Shown piece by piece: positions 12,101-27,100 of a DNA stretch of 64,000 bases. Position numbers and translations under genes: made by a program. The notes beneath the pieces are model-generated. The model saw nothing but the letters and a program-made list of their open reading frames with translations. It had not been told where the DNA came from and did no database searches. This stretch comes from Halichondria panicea (Eukaryota > Porifera > Demospongiae > Suberitida > Halichondriidae), in the NCBI RefSeq assembly GCF_963675165.1, contig NC_087384.1, positions 2,804,315 to 2,868,314 on the forward strand, given 5' to 3'. Every line of letters begins with the position of its first letter. The stretch's first letter is position 1.

Positions 12101-15100
12101 ACACATTGGCTAGTCATAGACCTCACCATGTCCTGGTGATGTGATATACCGTATATCGCAACATTTTCGTGGAATTCGTGGGTTAGCAATCCTACACGGA
12201 AATAAAGTCCACTAAAATTGTTCTTTATTTAGGATTATCTGCTATAACGTGCAAAGATTTAAAGGCGTGGTTTCCGGTAAGCAGTCATTCTGCGAACATT
12301 GTGCAACAAAATGCTTTTAAAGGCCAATCCACGAAATATAAGTGCCTCGAAATTTTCGTGCTATACGGTATACTGGGTGTTATATAGGATTTTGAAGTAG
12401 AGGGGGGAAATGAGAAAAGTAACCAGAAAATCTTGCTAAAAAAAGGTCAACTGTTAATTCAATACCCAGCTATGGACACTCAGTCATAATTGGGAGGGGG
12501 AAATGAAGATATCCCCCTTCCCCCCCCCCTGTGTGACACCCTGGGTATATGATGTTACTGGTGGTGTATCGTGGGTAACCTTGTATAAAAGTTGGTCTGT
12601 GAGCTGGTGTTTGTGTGTGTTCACCTGCTCATCACTTCTCACCTAACTCTGTACAGGATGGAACCACTGCGCTGTTTGTAGCTGCTCAGAATGGTCACTT
12701 GAGGGTAGTTGAAGTGTTGATTGCGGCTAAAGCTCAGGTGGACATTCAACAGAAGGTGAGGTTTAATACCACTTTAGTGTTGTATTTCATAAGCATTAAT
12801 CCTTTATCTCTGTACATTTGCTTTTAAGACTCATGATTCGTACCTTTCACTGTATCATAATAATTATTATCTACTGGTACTTGTCCAAAGAGAAATAATG
12901 GCAGGTCAAAGGTCATCACGCTAGTACCCATTTTAGGCATGGATTGAAGCCCCGCCCCCGCTTCCGGAAAGCAATTAAATATTGGAGGCGAATACCGTTA
13001 GTGATCTGATCAATGTGCGTGGTGTAGTGGGTATCAGTGTAACAGTGCACTAACTGATTCCATTCTCTGTGTGTGTATACTCTCATCTCTGTCAATGAGT
13101 GAACTGCATGAGTACTTGAAAGTGGATGCTTTCTTTGCCGTGTATTTATAGAATGTCTTCTCCTAACTATAGGACAACGTGACAGCTCTCTACATGGCCT
13201 GTAGGAATGGACATGATGAGGTGGTGAGGGTCCTCTTAGCAGCCAAGGCTACAGTCAACATGCAGAGCAAGGTCAGTTATGGTTACATGAACCATTTGCA
13301 CTAGCAATGGCTAGTGGAAGAGTCACAGGGTAGTAAGCAATAGTTACTTAGTGAGTCCACTTAAGTAAGCAGCAAATTCTTGGTATCTAGTATTCATTTG
13401 ATCCCATTTGAGTGTATTTAGCAGGGAACTATGAGCTATAGTACCGGTACTATAGATTGCTCTGGGCTACAAACTACAACATTGTACATTGTATTGTGAT
13501 TTACAAGACATGTAATGACATAAAAATTATTGTAGCTAGATGCTTTGTCTAATAATAACAGAACTAGAATGAAAGAGAGAAGCTCTAGTTTCTTTTTTTG
13601 GATTTGTTCAAGAGTAGTAGGAGACGCTCGTTTTTTGGGCAGTGTGCTGTGCTTTTTTACTGCAAGGCTGCATGGGGGAGGAGCTGGATGTATGGAAGTG
13701 CTGGGATTCTAGCTTTGGCTTCTTCCTAAAGTTCCTTTCGCTTTGTTCAAGAGTAGTATAGGAGCCGCTCGTTTGCTGGGCTTGTTTGCTGCAAATTCTA
13801 GCTTAGGTGTCTTCCTTTCGCTTTGTGAGAGTAGTACGAGCCGCTTGTTTCTTGGAGTGTGCTGGGCTTGTTTGCTGCAAAACTGGGGGAGGAGCTGGAT
13901 GTTTCCGTTTTGTGGGTGGAGCTAAGACTATACTTTTGTCCATCAAACTGAGGTGGAGGAACAAAGTTGACTTGAATAGAGACCACAGATTTAGTAGAGA
14001 CACAGAGATGCCAACATCAGATATTAGTTATCAAAAGAATAATGATGCAGTTGCTAGGTTGGCTGTTTATATAGGTTGACTGATGCTAAGCTAGTGCATT
14101 TCTAGTAGCCAATAGGTTTTGGGATCTAAATCAGTTAGAACATGTGCATTCGGTATCTATGGTTATAGTGTCCCTCATCCCTCGGGCTAAAGCCCTCGAG
14201 CTTTGGGACACTATAACACATAGATACCTCATGCCCATGTTCTAACTATAACATAGTGTGCAGATCGATGTAACCACGTTCTCATTGTATCGGCACGATG
14301 TTTTTTACAACAGAACACCGTGCGGCACGGTGTTCTGTTGTAAAAAACATTGTGCCGATACAATGAATACAAACCTACATTATATATAACAGTGAACTAG
14401 CTGATTCCTTCTCTGTGTGTACTCTCATCTTTGTCAATGAGTGAACCTATAGTACTTGAGAGTGGATACTTTCCCATAATTATGGTGTTTTTAACCCTTT
14501 AACCGTCGGATTCTTAATTAACAGTGAAGTGAAATGTCTGTAAATTCTCTATCGGGTTTCCAGAGCAATAAAATGCCTAGCAACCATATACCAATAGAAT
14601 GCCCATACAACAAGGAAATAAAATGGTGCAACATGTGTTGCCATAACAACCACGGTTATTACGCTCACCCGTTTTTATCATTTTAAATGCTCGGCCAGCG
14701 GTGAGATAAAATCCAAAAATTTTTTTTTATGGATCAGCCTGTCATATGGTATAAAGGCTTGACTAAGCTTGATTTTCACATCATATAAATGTAACAGTGC
14801 TAAGATAATATCAATTTGAAGTACAATACGTACATGTATTACTATCAGTGAACGATCTATGAAATTTACAAGCTCACATAAAGACTGTTCATTACTGCTA
14901 ATTCTATTTTAGCTATACTATACTTACACTACTGATATTCTAGCTATACTATACTACTTGCCAGAGTCACACAGTGAGCCCTCTCCTGGTCTTTCACCGT
15001 CCTGGTCCATAGCTCTAGCGTCTAGGTCCATGTCATGCATGTCCTCAGTCCCAGACAGTTCATCAGCGTCTGGCATAAAGCTGGTAGCCTTTGGGAGGTA

Positions 15101-18100
15101 TCCTACTATCCCCTCTCCTTCATAGGCACTGTCATCACCAGAGGAGACATCGCCATTGCTGTCCTCAAGCTGTTCAAGCACATCGGCACAAGTAAACAAC
15201 CTAGCCATAGCTATAAACTTCGTGCGGTAAGATGCTAATGAAATTTTAACATAGCAACGTGGCTTGGAAAGTTCTAGACTAAATTGCACGTGATTCTACA
15301 GCTCTTCCTCTATACAGGGATGTGCGTAGTTCAAGCTACTTCTTAAGTATCGCAGAATTAGAATTTCGCAAAAAAAAGTCACTATTGCGGTTAAAGGGTT
15401 AAACAGTCTGTTATGTCAAACGCCGCTCTAATGCAAATTATTATTATTACTGACCAACCTAAAGCCAATTCTAGTAGTTGATTTTTACTTGCATACAATG
15501 CCCAGCTACTTAAGAAATTAAAGAGGGAATCCATAATGATAATTTGCAGTGTGATCACAGCCTCTCTTTGTAGTAGGTACACCCGAAACGATTATATAAC
15601 TAAAATACATTGCATGCCTTCAAATGAGCTTCTGATGACATACACAACGCTTCCATATGATGCACAGTAAGGTGTGGATACTCAGCCCAGGCCTAAGAAT
15701 CACGTAAGGGAGCTTTGAATAATAGTAACATTTTTCCTGCTGGTAGGCGAAACAAGGATAAAGCAAAACACCATAAATATGTGCACATACTCTGTTTCTA
15801 AGGTTAAAAAAAGGATGTTTTGTTTACACTAGCAAACACTTGTTTCACAACATCTTGTTTATGTACTGCATATACAGTCGGGAGAGACCCCTCTCTGGTC
15901 AGCCAGTTTCGAAGGTCACCTGAAGTGTGTGGAGCTCCTAATCGATGCTGGAGCCAATGTTGATATGCAGAAAGAGGTGAGTGTATCTAGCTGTACACAT
16001 CTCAGAGATTAGCTAGTCATAGACCTCACCATGTCCTGGTGATTATATCACAACGTTTTTGTGGATTTTGTGGGTTAGCAATCCTGCACGGAAATAAAGT
16101 CCACTAAAAAATTGTTCTTTAATTAGGATTATCTGCTATAACGTGCAAAGATTTAAAGGCGTGGTTTCCGGTAAGCAGTCATTCCGCGAACATTGTGCAA
16201 GGAAATGCTTTTAAAGGCCAATCCACGAAATATAAGTGCCTCGAAATGTTCGTGCTATACGGTATACAGGGTGTCCTACAGGATTTTGAAGTAGTGGGGG
16301 GAAATGAGAAAAGTAACCAGAAAATGTTGCTAAAAAAAGGTTAACTGCTAATTCAATACCCAGCTATGGACACTCAGTCATAATTGAAAGGGGAGGGGAA
16401 ATGGGGATATCCCCCTTTCCCCCCCTGTATGACACCCTGGGTATATGATGTTACTGGTGGTGTATCGTGGGTAACCTTATATAAAAGTTGGTCTGTGAGC
16501 TGGTGTTTGTGTGTGTTCACCTGCTCATCACTTGTCACTTGACTCTGTACAGGATGGAACCACTGCGCTGTTTGTAGCTGCTCAGAATGGTCACTTGAGG
16601 GTAGTTGAAGTGTTGATTGCGGCTAAGGCTCAGGTTGATATTCAACAGAAGGTGAGGTTTAATTGCTCATACCACTGTTAGTATTGTATTCTCAAAACCG
16701 TTATCTCTGTACATTTGCTTTTAAGACTCATGATCCTTACCTATCATTCACATTGCGCTTCTCTGTGAATTATTTATTGTGCCACTGTACGTAGTTTTTG
16801 AAAGGCAATAGTATGGTGTGAAAGAATCAGTGGTGTGAAAGAATCAGTGCTGATATTATCACTTCTCACTTAACTCTGTACAGGATGGAACCGCGCTGTT
16901 TATAGCTGTATAAATTTATATATTGTATCATAATAATTATTATCTACTGGTATTTGTCCAAAGAAATAATGGCAGGCCAAAGGTCATTACGCTAGTACCC
17001 ATTTTAGGTATGGATTGAAGCCTCGCTCCCGCTTTCGCAAAGCAATTGAATATTGGAGGCGAATACCGTGTGATGTTTTTAAACAGGACGCAAATTATTT
17101 ATTACTGACCAACCTAAAGCCAATTCTATAGTAGTTGATTTTTACTTGCATACAATGCCCAGCTACTTAAGAAAGAGGGAATCCATATAGTGATAATTTG
17201 CAGTGTGATCACAGCCTCTCTTTGTAGTAGGTACACCCGAAACGATTATATAACTAAAATACACTGCATGCCTTCAAATGAGCTTCTGATGACATACACA
17301 AACGCTTCCATATGATGCACAGTAAGGTGTGGACACTGCCTAAGAATCACGTAAGGGAGCTTTGAATAATAGTAAAATTTTTCCTGCTGGTAGGCGAAAC
17401 AAGGATAAAGCAAAACACCGTAAATATGTGCACATACTCTGTTTCTAAGGTTAAAAAAAAGGATGTTTTGTTTACACTAGCAAACACTTGTTTCACAACA
17501 TCTTGTTTATGTACTGCATATACAGTCTGGTCAGTCCCCTCTCTGGTCAGCCAGTTTCAATGGTCACCTGAAGTGTGTGGAGCTCCTAATCGATGCTGGA
17601 GCCAATGTTGATATGCAAGAAGAGGTGAGTGTATCTAGCTGTACACATCTCAGAGATTAGCTAGTCATAGACCTCACCATGTCCTGGTGATTATATCACA
17701 ACGTTTTTGTGGATTTTGTGGGTTAGCAATCCTGCACGGAAATAAAGTCCACTAAAAAATTGTTCTTTAATTAGGATTATCTGCTATAACGTGCAAAGAT
17801 TTAAAGGCGTGGTTTCCGGTAAGCAGTCATTCCGCGAACATTGTGCAAGGAAATGCTTTTAAAGGCCAATCCACGAAATATAAGTGCCTCGAAATGTTCG
17901 TGCTATACGGTATACAGGGTGTCCTACAGGATTTTGAAGTAGTGGGGGGAAATGAGAAAAGTAACCAGAAAATGTTGCTAAAAAAAGGTTAACTGCTAAT
18001 TCAATACCCAGCTATGGACACTCAGTCATAATTGAAAGGGGAGGGGAAATGGGGATATCCCCCTTTCCCCCCCTGTATGACACCCTGGGTATATGATGTT

Positions 18101-21100
18101 ACTGGTGGTGTATCGTGGGTAACCTTATATAAAAGTTGGTCTGTGAGCTGGTGTTTGTGTGTGTTCACCTGCTCATCACTTGTCACTTGACTCTGTACAG
18201 GATGGAACCACTGCGCTGTTTGTAGCTGCTCAGAATGGTCACTTGAGGGTAGTTGAAGTGTTGATTGCGGCTAAAGCTCAGGTGGACATTCAATGGAAGG
18301 TGAGGTTTAATACCACTTTAGTGTTGTATTTCATAAGCATTAATCCTTTATCTCTGTACATTTGCTTTTAAGACTCATGATTCGTACCTTTCACTGTATC
18401 ATAATAATTATTATCTACTGGTACTTGTCCAAAGAGAAATAATGGCAGGTCAAAGGTCATCACGCTAGTACCCATTTTAGGCATGGATTGAAGTCCCGCC
18501 CCCGCTTCCGGAAAGCAATTAAATATTGGAGGCGAATACCGTTAGTGATCTGATCAATGTGCGTGGTGTAGTGGGTATCAGTGTAACAGTGCACTAACTG
18601 ATTCCATTCTCTGTGTGTGTATACTCTCATCTCTGTCAATGAGTGAACTGCATGAGTACTTGAAAGTGGATGCTTTCTTTGCCGTGTATTTATAGAATGT
18701 CTTCTCCTAACTATAGGACAACGTGACAGCTCTCTACATGGCCTGTAGGAATGGACATGATGAGGTGGTGAGGGTCCTCTTAGCAGCCAAGGCTACAGTC
18801 AACATGCAGAGCAAGGTCAGTTATGGTTACATGAACCATTTGCACTAGCAATGGCTAGTGGAAGAGTCACAGGGTAGTAAGCAATAGTTACTTAGTGAGT
18901 CCACTTAAGTAAGCAGCAAATTCTTGGTATCTAGTATTCATTAGATCCCATTTGAGTGTATTTAGCAGGGAACTATGAGCTATAGTACCGGTACTATAGA
19001 TTGCTCTGGGCTACAAACTACAACATTGTACATTGTATTGTGATTTACAAGACATGTAATGACATAAAAATTATTGTAGCTAGATGCTTTGTCTAATAAT
19101 AACAGAACTAGAATGAAAGAGAGAAGCTCTAGTTTCTTTTTTTGGATTTGTTCAAGAGTAGTAGGAGACGCTCGTTTTTTGGGCAGTGTGCTGTGCTTTT
19201 TTACTGCAAGGCTGCATGGGGGAGGAGCTGGATGTATGGAAGTGCTGGGATTCTAGCTTTGGCTTCTTCCTAAAGTTCCTTTCGCTTTGTTCAAGAGTAG
19301 TATAGGAGCCGCTCGTTTGCTGGGCTTGTTTGCTGCAAATTCTAGCTTAGGTGTCTTCCTTTCGCTTTGTGAGAGTAGTACGAGCCGCTTGTTTCTTGGA
19401 GTGTGCTGGGCTTGTTTGCTGCAAAACTGGGGGAGGAGCTGGATGTTTCCGTTTTGTGGGTGGAGCTAAGACTATACTTTTGTCCATCAAACTGAGGTGG
19501 AGGAACAAAGTTGACTTGAATAGAGACCACAGATTTAGTAGAGACACAGAGATGCCAACATCAGATATTAGTTATCAAAAGAATAATGATGCAGTTGCTA
19601 GGTTGGCTGTTTATATAGGTTGACTGATGCTAAGCTAGTGCATTTCTAGTAGCCAATAGGTTTTGGGATCTAAATCAGTTAGAACATGTGCATTCGGTAT
19701 CTATGGTTATAGTGTCCCTCATCCCTCGGGCTAAAGCCCTCGAGCTTTGGGACACTATAACACATAGATACCTCATGCCCATGTTCTAACTATAACATAG
19801 TGTGCAGATCGATGTAACCACGTTCTCATTGTATCGGCACGATGTTTTTTACAACAGAACACCGTGCGGCACGGTGTTCTGTTGTAAAAAACATTGTGCC
19901 GATACAATGAATACAAACCTACATTATATATAACAGTGAACTAGCTGATTCCTTCTCTGTGTGTACTCTCATCTTTGTCAATGAGTGAACCTATAGTACT
20001 TGAGAGTGGATACTTTCCCATAATTATGGTGTTTTTAACCCTTTAACCGTCGGATTCTTAATTAACAGTGAAGTGAAATGTCTGTAAATTCTCTATCGGG
20101 TTTCCAGAGCAATAAAATGCCTAGCAACCATATACCAATAGAATGCCCATACAACAAGGAAATAAAATGGTGCAACATGTGTTGCCATAACAACCACGGT
20201 TATTACGCTCACCCGTTTTTATCATTTTAAATGCTCGGCCAGCGGTGAGATAAAATCCAAAAATTTTTTTTTATGGATCAGCCTGTCATATGGTATAAAG
20301 GCTTGACTAAGCTTGATTTTCACATCATATAAATGTAACAGTGCTAAGATAATATCAATTTGAAGTACAATACGTACATGTATTACTATCAGTGAACGAT
20401 CTATGAAATTTACAAGCTCACATAAAGACTGTTCATTACTGCTAATTCTATTTTAGCTATACTATACTTACACTACTGATATTCTAGCTATACTATACTA
20501 CTTGCCAGAGTCACACAGTGAGCCCTCTCCTGGTCTTTCACCGTCCTGGTCCATAGCTCTAGCGTCTAGGTCCATGTCATGCATGTCCTCAGTCCCAGAC
20601 AGTTCATCAGCGTCTGGCATAAAGCTGGTAGCCTTTGGGAGGTATCCTACTATCCCCTCTCCTTCATAGGCACTGTCATCACCAGAGGAGACATCGCCAT
20701 TGCTGTCCTCAAGCTGTTCAAGCACATCGGCACAAGTAAACAACCTAGCCATAGCTATAAACTTCGTGCGGTAAGATGCTAATGAAATTTTAACATAGCA
20801 ACGTGGCTTGGAAAGTTCTAGACTAAATTGCACGTGATTCTACAGCTCTTCCTCTATACAGGGATGTGCGTAGTTCAAGCTACTTCTTAAGTATCGCAGA
20901 ATTAGAATTTCGCAAAAAAAAGTCACTATTGCGGTTAAAGGGTTAAACAGTCTGTTATGTCAAACGCCGCTCTAATGCAAATTATTATTATTACTGACCA
21001 ACCTAAAGCCAATTCTAGTAGTTGATTTTTACTTGCATACAATGCCCAGCTACTTAAGAAATTAAAGAGGGAATCCATAATGATAATTTGCAGTGTGATC

Positions 21101-24100
21101 ACAGCCTCTCTTTGTAGTAGGTACACCCGAAACGATTATATAACTAAAATACATTGCATGCCTTCAAATGAGCTTCTGATGACATACACAACGCTTCCAT
21201 ATGATGCACAGTAAGGTGTGGATACTCAGCCCAGGCCTAAGAATCACGTAAGGGAGCTTTGAATAATAGTAACATTTTTCCTGCTGGTAGGCGAAACAAG
21301 GATAAAGCAAAACACCATAAATATGTGCACATACTCTGTTTCTAAGGTTAAAAAAAGGATGTTTTGTTTACACTAGCAAACACTTGTTTCACAACATCTT
21401 GTTTATGTACTGCATATACAGTCGGGAGAGACCCCTCTCTGGTCAGCCAGTTTCGAAGGTCACCTGAAGTGTGTGGAGCTCCTAATCGATGCTGGAGCCA
21501 ATGTTGATATGCAGAAAGAGGTGAGTGTATCTAGCTGTACACATCTCAGAGATTAGCTAGTCATAGACCTCACCATGTCCTGGTGATTATATCACAACGT
21601 TTTTGTGGATTTTGTGGGTTAGCAATCCTGCACGGAAATAAAGTCCACTAAAAAATTGTTCTTTAATTAGGATTATCTGCTATAACGTGCAAAGATTTAA
21701 AGGCGTGGTTTCCGGTAAGCAGTCATTCCGCGAACATTGTGCAAGGAAATGCTTTTAAAGGCCAATCCACGAAATATAAGTGCCTCGAAATGTTCGTGCT
21801 ATACGGTATACAGGGTGTCCTACAGGATTTTGAAGTAGTGGGGGGAAATGAGAAAAGTAACCAGAAAATGTTGCTAAAAAAAGGTTAACTGCTAATTCAA
21901 TACCCAGCTATGGACACTCAGTCATAATTGAAAGGGGAGGGGAAATGGGGATATCCCCCTTTCCCCCCCTGTATGACACCCTGGGTATATGATGTTACTG
22001 GTGGTGTATCGTGGGTAACCTTATATAAAAGTTGGTCTGTGAGCTGGTGTTTGTGTGTGTTCACCTGCTCATCACTTGTCACTTGACTCTGTACAGGATG
22101 GAACCACTGCGCTGTTTGTAGCTGCTCAGAATGGTCACTTGAGGGTAGTTGAAGTGTTGATTGCGGCTAAGGCTCAGGTTGATATTCAACAGAAGGTGAG
22201 GTTTAATTGCTCATACCACTGTTAGTATTGTATTCTCAAAACCGTTATCTCTGTACATTTGCTTTTAAGACTCATGATCCTTACCTATCATTCACATTGC
22301 GCTTCTCTGTGAATTATTTATTGTGCCACTGTACGTAGTTTTTGAAAGGCAATAGTATGGTGTGAAAGAATCAGTGGTGTGAAAGAATCAGTGCTGATAT
22401 TATCACTTCTCACTTAACTCTGTACAGGATGGAACCGCGCTGTTTATAGCTGTATAAATTTATATATTGTATCATAATAATTATTATCTACTGGTATTTG
22501 TCCAAAGAAATAATGGCAGGCCAAAGGTCATTACGCTAGTACCCATTTTAGGTATGGATTGAAGCCTCGCTCCCGCTTTCGCAAAGCAATTGAATATTGG
22601 AGGCGAATACCGTGTGATGTTTTTAAACAGGACGCAAATTATTTATTACTGACCAACCTAAAGCCAATTCTATAGTAGTTGATTTTTACTTGCATACAAT
22701 GCCCAGCTACTTAAGAAAGAGGGAATCCATATAGTGATAATTTGCAGTGTGATCACAGCCTCTCTTTGTAGTAGGTACACCCGAAACGATTATATAACTA
22801 AAATACACTGCATGCCTTCAAATGAGCTTCTGATGACATACACAAACGCTTCCATATGATGCACAGTAAGGTGTGGACACTGCCTAAGAATCACGTAAGG
22901 GAGCTTTGAATAATAGTAAAATTTTTCCTGCTGGTAGGCGAAACAAGGATAAAGCAAAACACCGTAAATATGTGCACATACTCTGTTTCTAAGGTTAAAA
23001 AAAAGGATGTTTTGTTTACACTAGCAAACACTTGTTTCACAACATCTTGTTTATGTACTGCATATACAGTCTGGTCAGTCCCCTCTCTGGTCAGCCAGTT
23101 TCGATGGTCACCTGAAGTGTGTGGAGCTCCTAATCGATGCTGGAGCCAATGTTGATATGCAAGAAGAGGTGAGTGTATCTAGCTGTACACATCTCAGAGA
23201 TTAGCTAGTCATAGACCTCACCATGTCCTGGTGATTATATCACAACGTTTTTGTGGATTTTGTGGGTTAGCAATCCTGCACGGAAATAAAGTCCACTAAA
23301 AAATTGTTCTTTAATTAGGATTATCTGCTATAACGTGCAAAGATTTAAAGGCGTGGTTTCCGGTAAGCAGTCATTCCGCGAACATTGTGCAAGGAAATGC
23401 TTTTAAAGGCCAATCCACGAAATATAAGTGCCTCGAAATGTTCGTGCTATACGGTATACAGGGTGTCCTACAGGATTTTGAAGTAGTGGGGGGAAATGAG
23501 AAAAGTAACCAGAAAATGTTGCTAAAAAAAGGTTAACTGCTAATTCAATACCCAGCTATGGACACTCAGTCATAATTGAAAGGGGAGGGGAAATGGGGAT
23601 ATCCCCCTTTCCCCCCCCTGTATGACACCCTGGGTATATGATGTTACTGGTGGTGTATCGTGGGTAACCTTATATAAAAGTTGGTCTGTGAGCTGGTGTT
23701 TGTGTGTGTTCACCTGCTCATCACTTGTCACTTGACTCTGTACAGGATGGAACCACTGCGCTGTTTGTAGCTGCTCAGAATGGTCACTTGAGGGTAGTTG
23801 AAGTGTTGATTGCGGCTAAGGCTCAGGTTGATATTCAACAGAAGGTGAGGTTTAATTGCTCATACCACTGTTAGTATTGTATTCTCAAAACCGTTATCTC
23901 TGTACATTTGCTTTTAAGACTCATGATCCTTACCTATCATTCACATTGCGCTTCTCTGTGAATTATTTATTGTGCCACTGTACGTAGTTTTTGAAAGACA
24001 ATAGTATGGTGTGAAAGAATCAGTGGTGTGAAAGAATCAGTGCTGATATTATCACTTCTCACTTAACTCTGTACAGGATGGAACCGCGCTGTTTATAGCT

Positions 24101-27100
24101 GTATAAATTTATATATTGTATCATAATAATTATTATCTACTGGTATTTGTCCAAAGAAATAATGGCAGGTCAAAGGTCATTACGCTAGTACCCATTTTAG
24201 GTATGGATTGAAGCCTCGCTCCCGCTTTCGCAAAGCAATTGAATATTGGAGGCGAATACCGTGTGGTGTTTTTAAACAGAACGCAAATTATTTATTACTG
24301 ACCAACCTAAAGCCAATTCTATAGTAGTTGATTTTTACTTGCATACAATGCCCAGCTACTTAAGAAAGAGGGAATCCATAGTGATAATTTGCAGTGTGAT
24401 CACAGCCTCTCTTTGTAGAAAGTACAGTAGCCATCAATAAAAAGTTCCCGTTCCGTTTTTTAAAACGCACGTTTAAACGATCGCGTAAAAACGCATTTGG
24501 AACGGGTGGTTTAGCTCATTAGTACTAAACGGTAAGAAAACGGAAGCAATTGAAACCGCAAACAAGCTAGCTATAGCAACACTAACAACTAGTTTAGCCC
24601 GCGCGTAGCAGAGAGTAGAGTCAATAGAACTTGAAGAGCAAGACGATGGTTTATAACAAGTATTCTAAGCACAGGATACTTTGCTATCGTAGATTAGGCT
24701 ACAGAGCATATATAATCTCAAAGAAACTACGGGAGGAGGGGATACAAACAAGCAGGAGAGGAGTATCTAAGATGCTGACTCGTTTTGAGGAAACAGGGAC
24801 CATTGGAAGAAGAGAGGGCAGCGGTAGGCCCACCAAAATAACACCAGCAGTGAAAGCAGTTGTAGATGGTCAAATGAGGCTGGATGATGAGACAACAGCT
24901 ATTCAGCTCTATGCTCTACTGCAGTTGAAAGGCTTTAACATCAGTCTGGCCACCATTCTTAGAGCAAGGACGACACTTGAGTGGACCTTTTGAGGCTCGG
25001 CGTACTGCCAGCTCATTCGAGAGGCCAACAAACTGAAGAGGCTCGACTGGGCAAAAGCCAATCTAAATACCAACTTTGAGGACGTAATTTGGTCTGATGA
25101 GACTTCTATTCAACTAGAATCACACAGGAGGCACTGCTGTCGGAAGATAGGAAAAGCACCAAAACCTAAGCCAAGGTTATTAATAGTAGTTTTGTTAATT
25201 TGTGTACATATTAAATTAGTGCATCTAATTAGTGTGTTTTAATTATAATTATTAAAAACATTCACAGAGCAAAACACCCCACAAAGGTTCATGTCTGGGC
25301 AGGCATTAGCTGGCGAGGAAGAACTGGGGTGTGCATCTTTGAGGGTAAAATGAATGCCCCATTGTTTGTGGCCATCCTTGATGCTACCCTAAAGCCGTTT
25401 ATCACGGCAGTTTATCCAGCCAACCACCGATTCATGCAGGATAATGATCCTAAACATACGTCCAGATTAGCTCGACAGTTCATGGAGGAGAATAACATCA
25501 ACTGGTGGAAGACACCTGCCGAAAGCCCCGACTGTAACCCCATTGAAAATCTCTGGCACGAAGCCAAAGAATTCCTAAGACGGGAGATAAAGCCGAGAAC
25601 AAAACAGGAACTTATAGATGGAATCTTGTCCTTTTGGGAGACTGTTACGGTGAACAAGTGTCGCAAATATATAGGACACTTAAGAAAAGTACTGCCAAAG
25701 GTCATTGAAATGAATGGAGCAGCAACTGGCTATACTGATCAAGGACTTTGTGCACTGAAGCTTACCATACTATTGATTTTGTAATGCATACACTCTTAAC
25801 AACACCAATGTTGATAGAGTGAAGAGCTGGTTCACAATAACATAACAATAAGAATAACAAGGTGAAATGTTGGTAGAAGAGTGAGCAAGATATGATAAAC
25901 TTTTAATTATTAGGTGATAATTAGACTATAAATAGAAATTATTATAGCAAGGTGATAATTAGCTATAAATAGAAATAATTATACAATAACAAATGTACAT
26001 ACATGTACATGGGGACTATTCATAAGAAAGGGTCTTTTTGTATGCGCTTCGAATCCGTTTGCATGACTGCTCAATGGAGCTAACGCTCTCTGCCCAAAGG
26101 CCCTCAAAAGTGGCAGGGGCTGCCCAATATGTAGGAAACAGCTCAAAAATTGTCAATTTGAGCTGAAAAACCTCTTCTCTTGGTAAGGCTGGAAGGTCCC
26201 TAGCACCATTCGGGGTACATTGGCGCATAACTTCGTCGCCAAAGAATGAGTGTCTCGCAAGTTTTTGGGCCAAGTTTGTTACCTTGCTCTCTACCTGCAG
26301 TTGGCGATTTTTCCCCAGAATAACAGTGACAGGAACTAGATTGTCCTTCTTTATTACACTAGATGGCAATGCATTGTTAACCGTCTTGCTAGGTCGAAGA
26401 GGCATTGGCTTTGCGCTAGCAGCATCTTGCGATGGTAGTGGTTGGTATTGTTGGTTGGGCATGCCTGAGGTGCTGGGTTGACTCTGAGGTTGATACGGGG
26501 GTTGATACAGGGGTTGACGTACATAGTTGTACATAGAGTGAGATTGGATGGTGCTCTTTAATTGTTCTTGCTGCATTAGCACCATCTGCTCAAGATATTC
26601 GACCCTTTCTTGGAGATCATGGATATTCAACCGTGCCTGTGTAAGGTCAGTTGATTCATAACTGCAGATTGACATGTCTTCACTTCCGGAGTCACCGTCA
26701 AGAGATTTTATCCTGAATTGTTTTGGAAACGGCCTCAGAAATGGGTCAAGCTCAGTGGAAAGAGGGGTGGTAAGATTTGTGAGGTCAATAACAGGAGGAT
26801 CAGTTACCACAAGTATAGAGCCAGTGGGTTCCTGCACCTTGATCTTTTTAGTAGAATTTTTCTTTTTGGAGGGAACTTTTTTTTTCTTTTTTGGTGGTGG
26901 TGAAGCTGATGGTGAAGCTGGTGGTGATGGTGAAGCTGGTGGTGATGGTGAAGCTGATGGTGGTGGTGAAGCTGGTGGTGGTAGTGAAGCTGGTGGTGGT
27001 GGTGTGTCGTTGTCGGCTCCAACGTATTCGAGCTCTTTATGCCTCATCTCATCCTTGGAGCCTAAAATATAAAAAGCCCTATTAATTATCGGAAAATGCA

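Larger units (their letters stand above)
12657..23744 (+). repeat. Nearly identical 5,544-bp tandem repeat, two units
   Basis: Unit 1 runs from about 12657 to 18200 and unit 2 from about 18201 to 23744. By eye I find only a handful of differences: 12750-12751/18294-18295, 12950/18494, 13399/18943, 17559/23103 and a one-base indel in a C run near 23610. Each unit carries D, N/C, S, D, truncated D and S exons, a piggyBac remnant and a palindrome. The left edge falls at or within a D exon. The flanking intron upstream of 12657 differs from that upstream of 18201. Confidence 0.93.

Noticed and set aside
13743..14079. Several frames on both strands, repeated at 19287-19623
   Set aside because: They derive from degenerate tandem units in an insertion; duplication of the host region explains their conservation.
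26674..27072. 132-codon plus-strand frame rich in Gly
   Set aside because: Antisense to the BEN gene; created by its Pro/Ser repeat.
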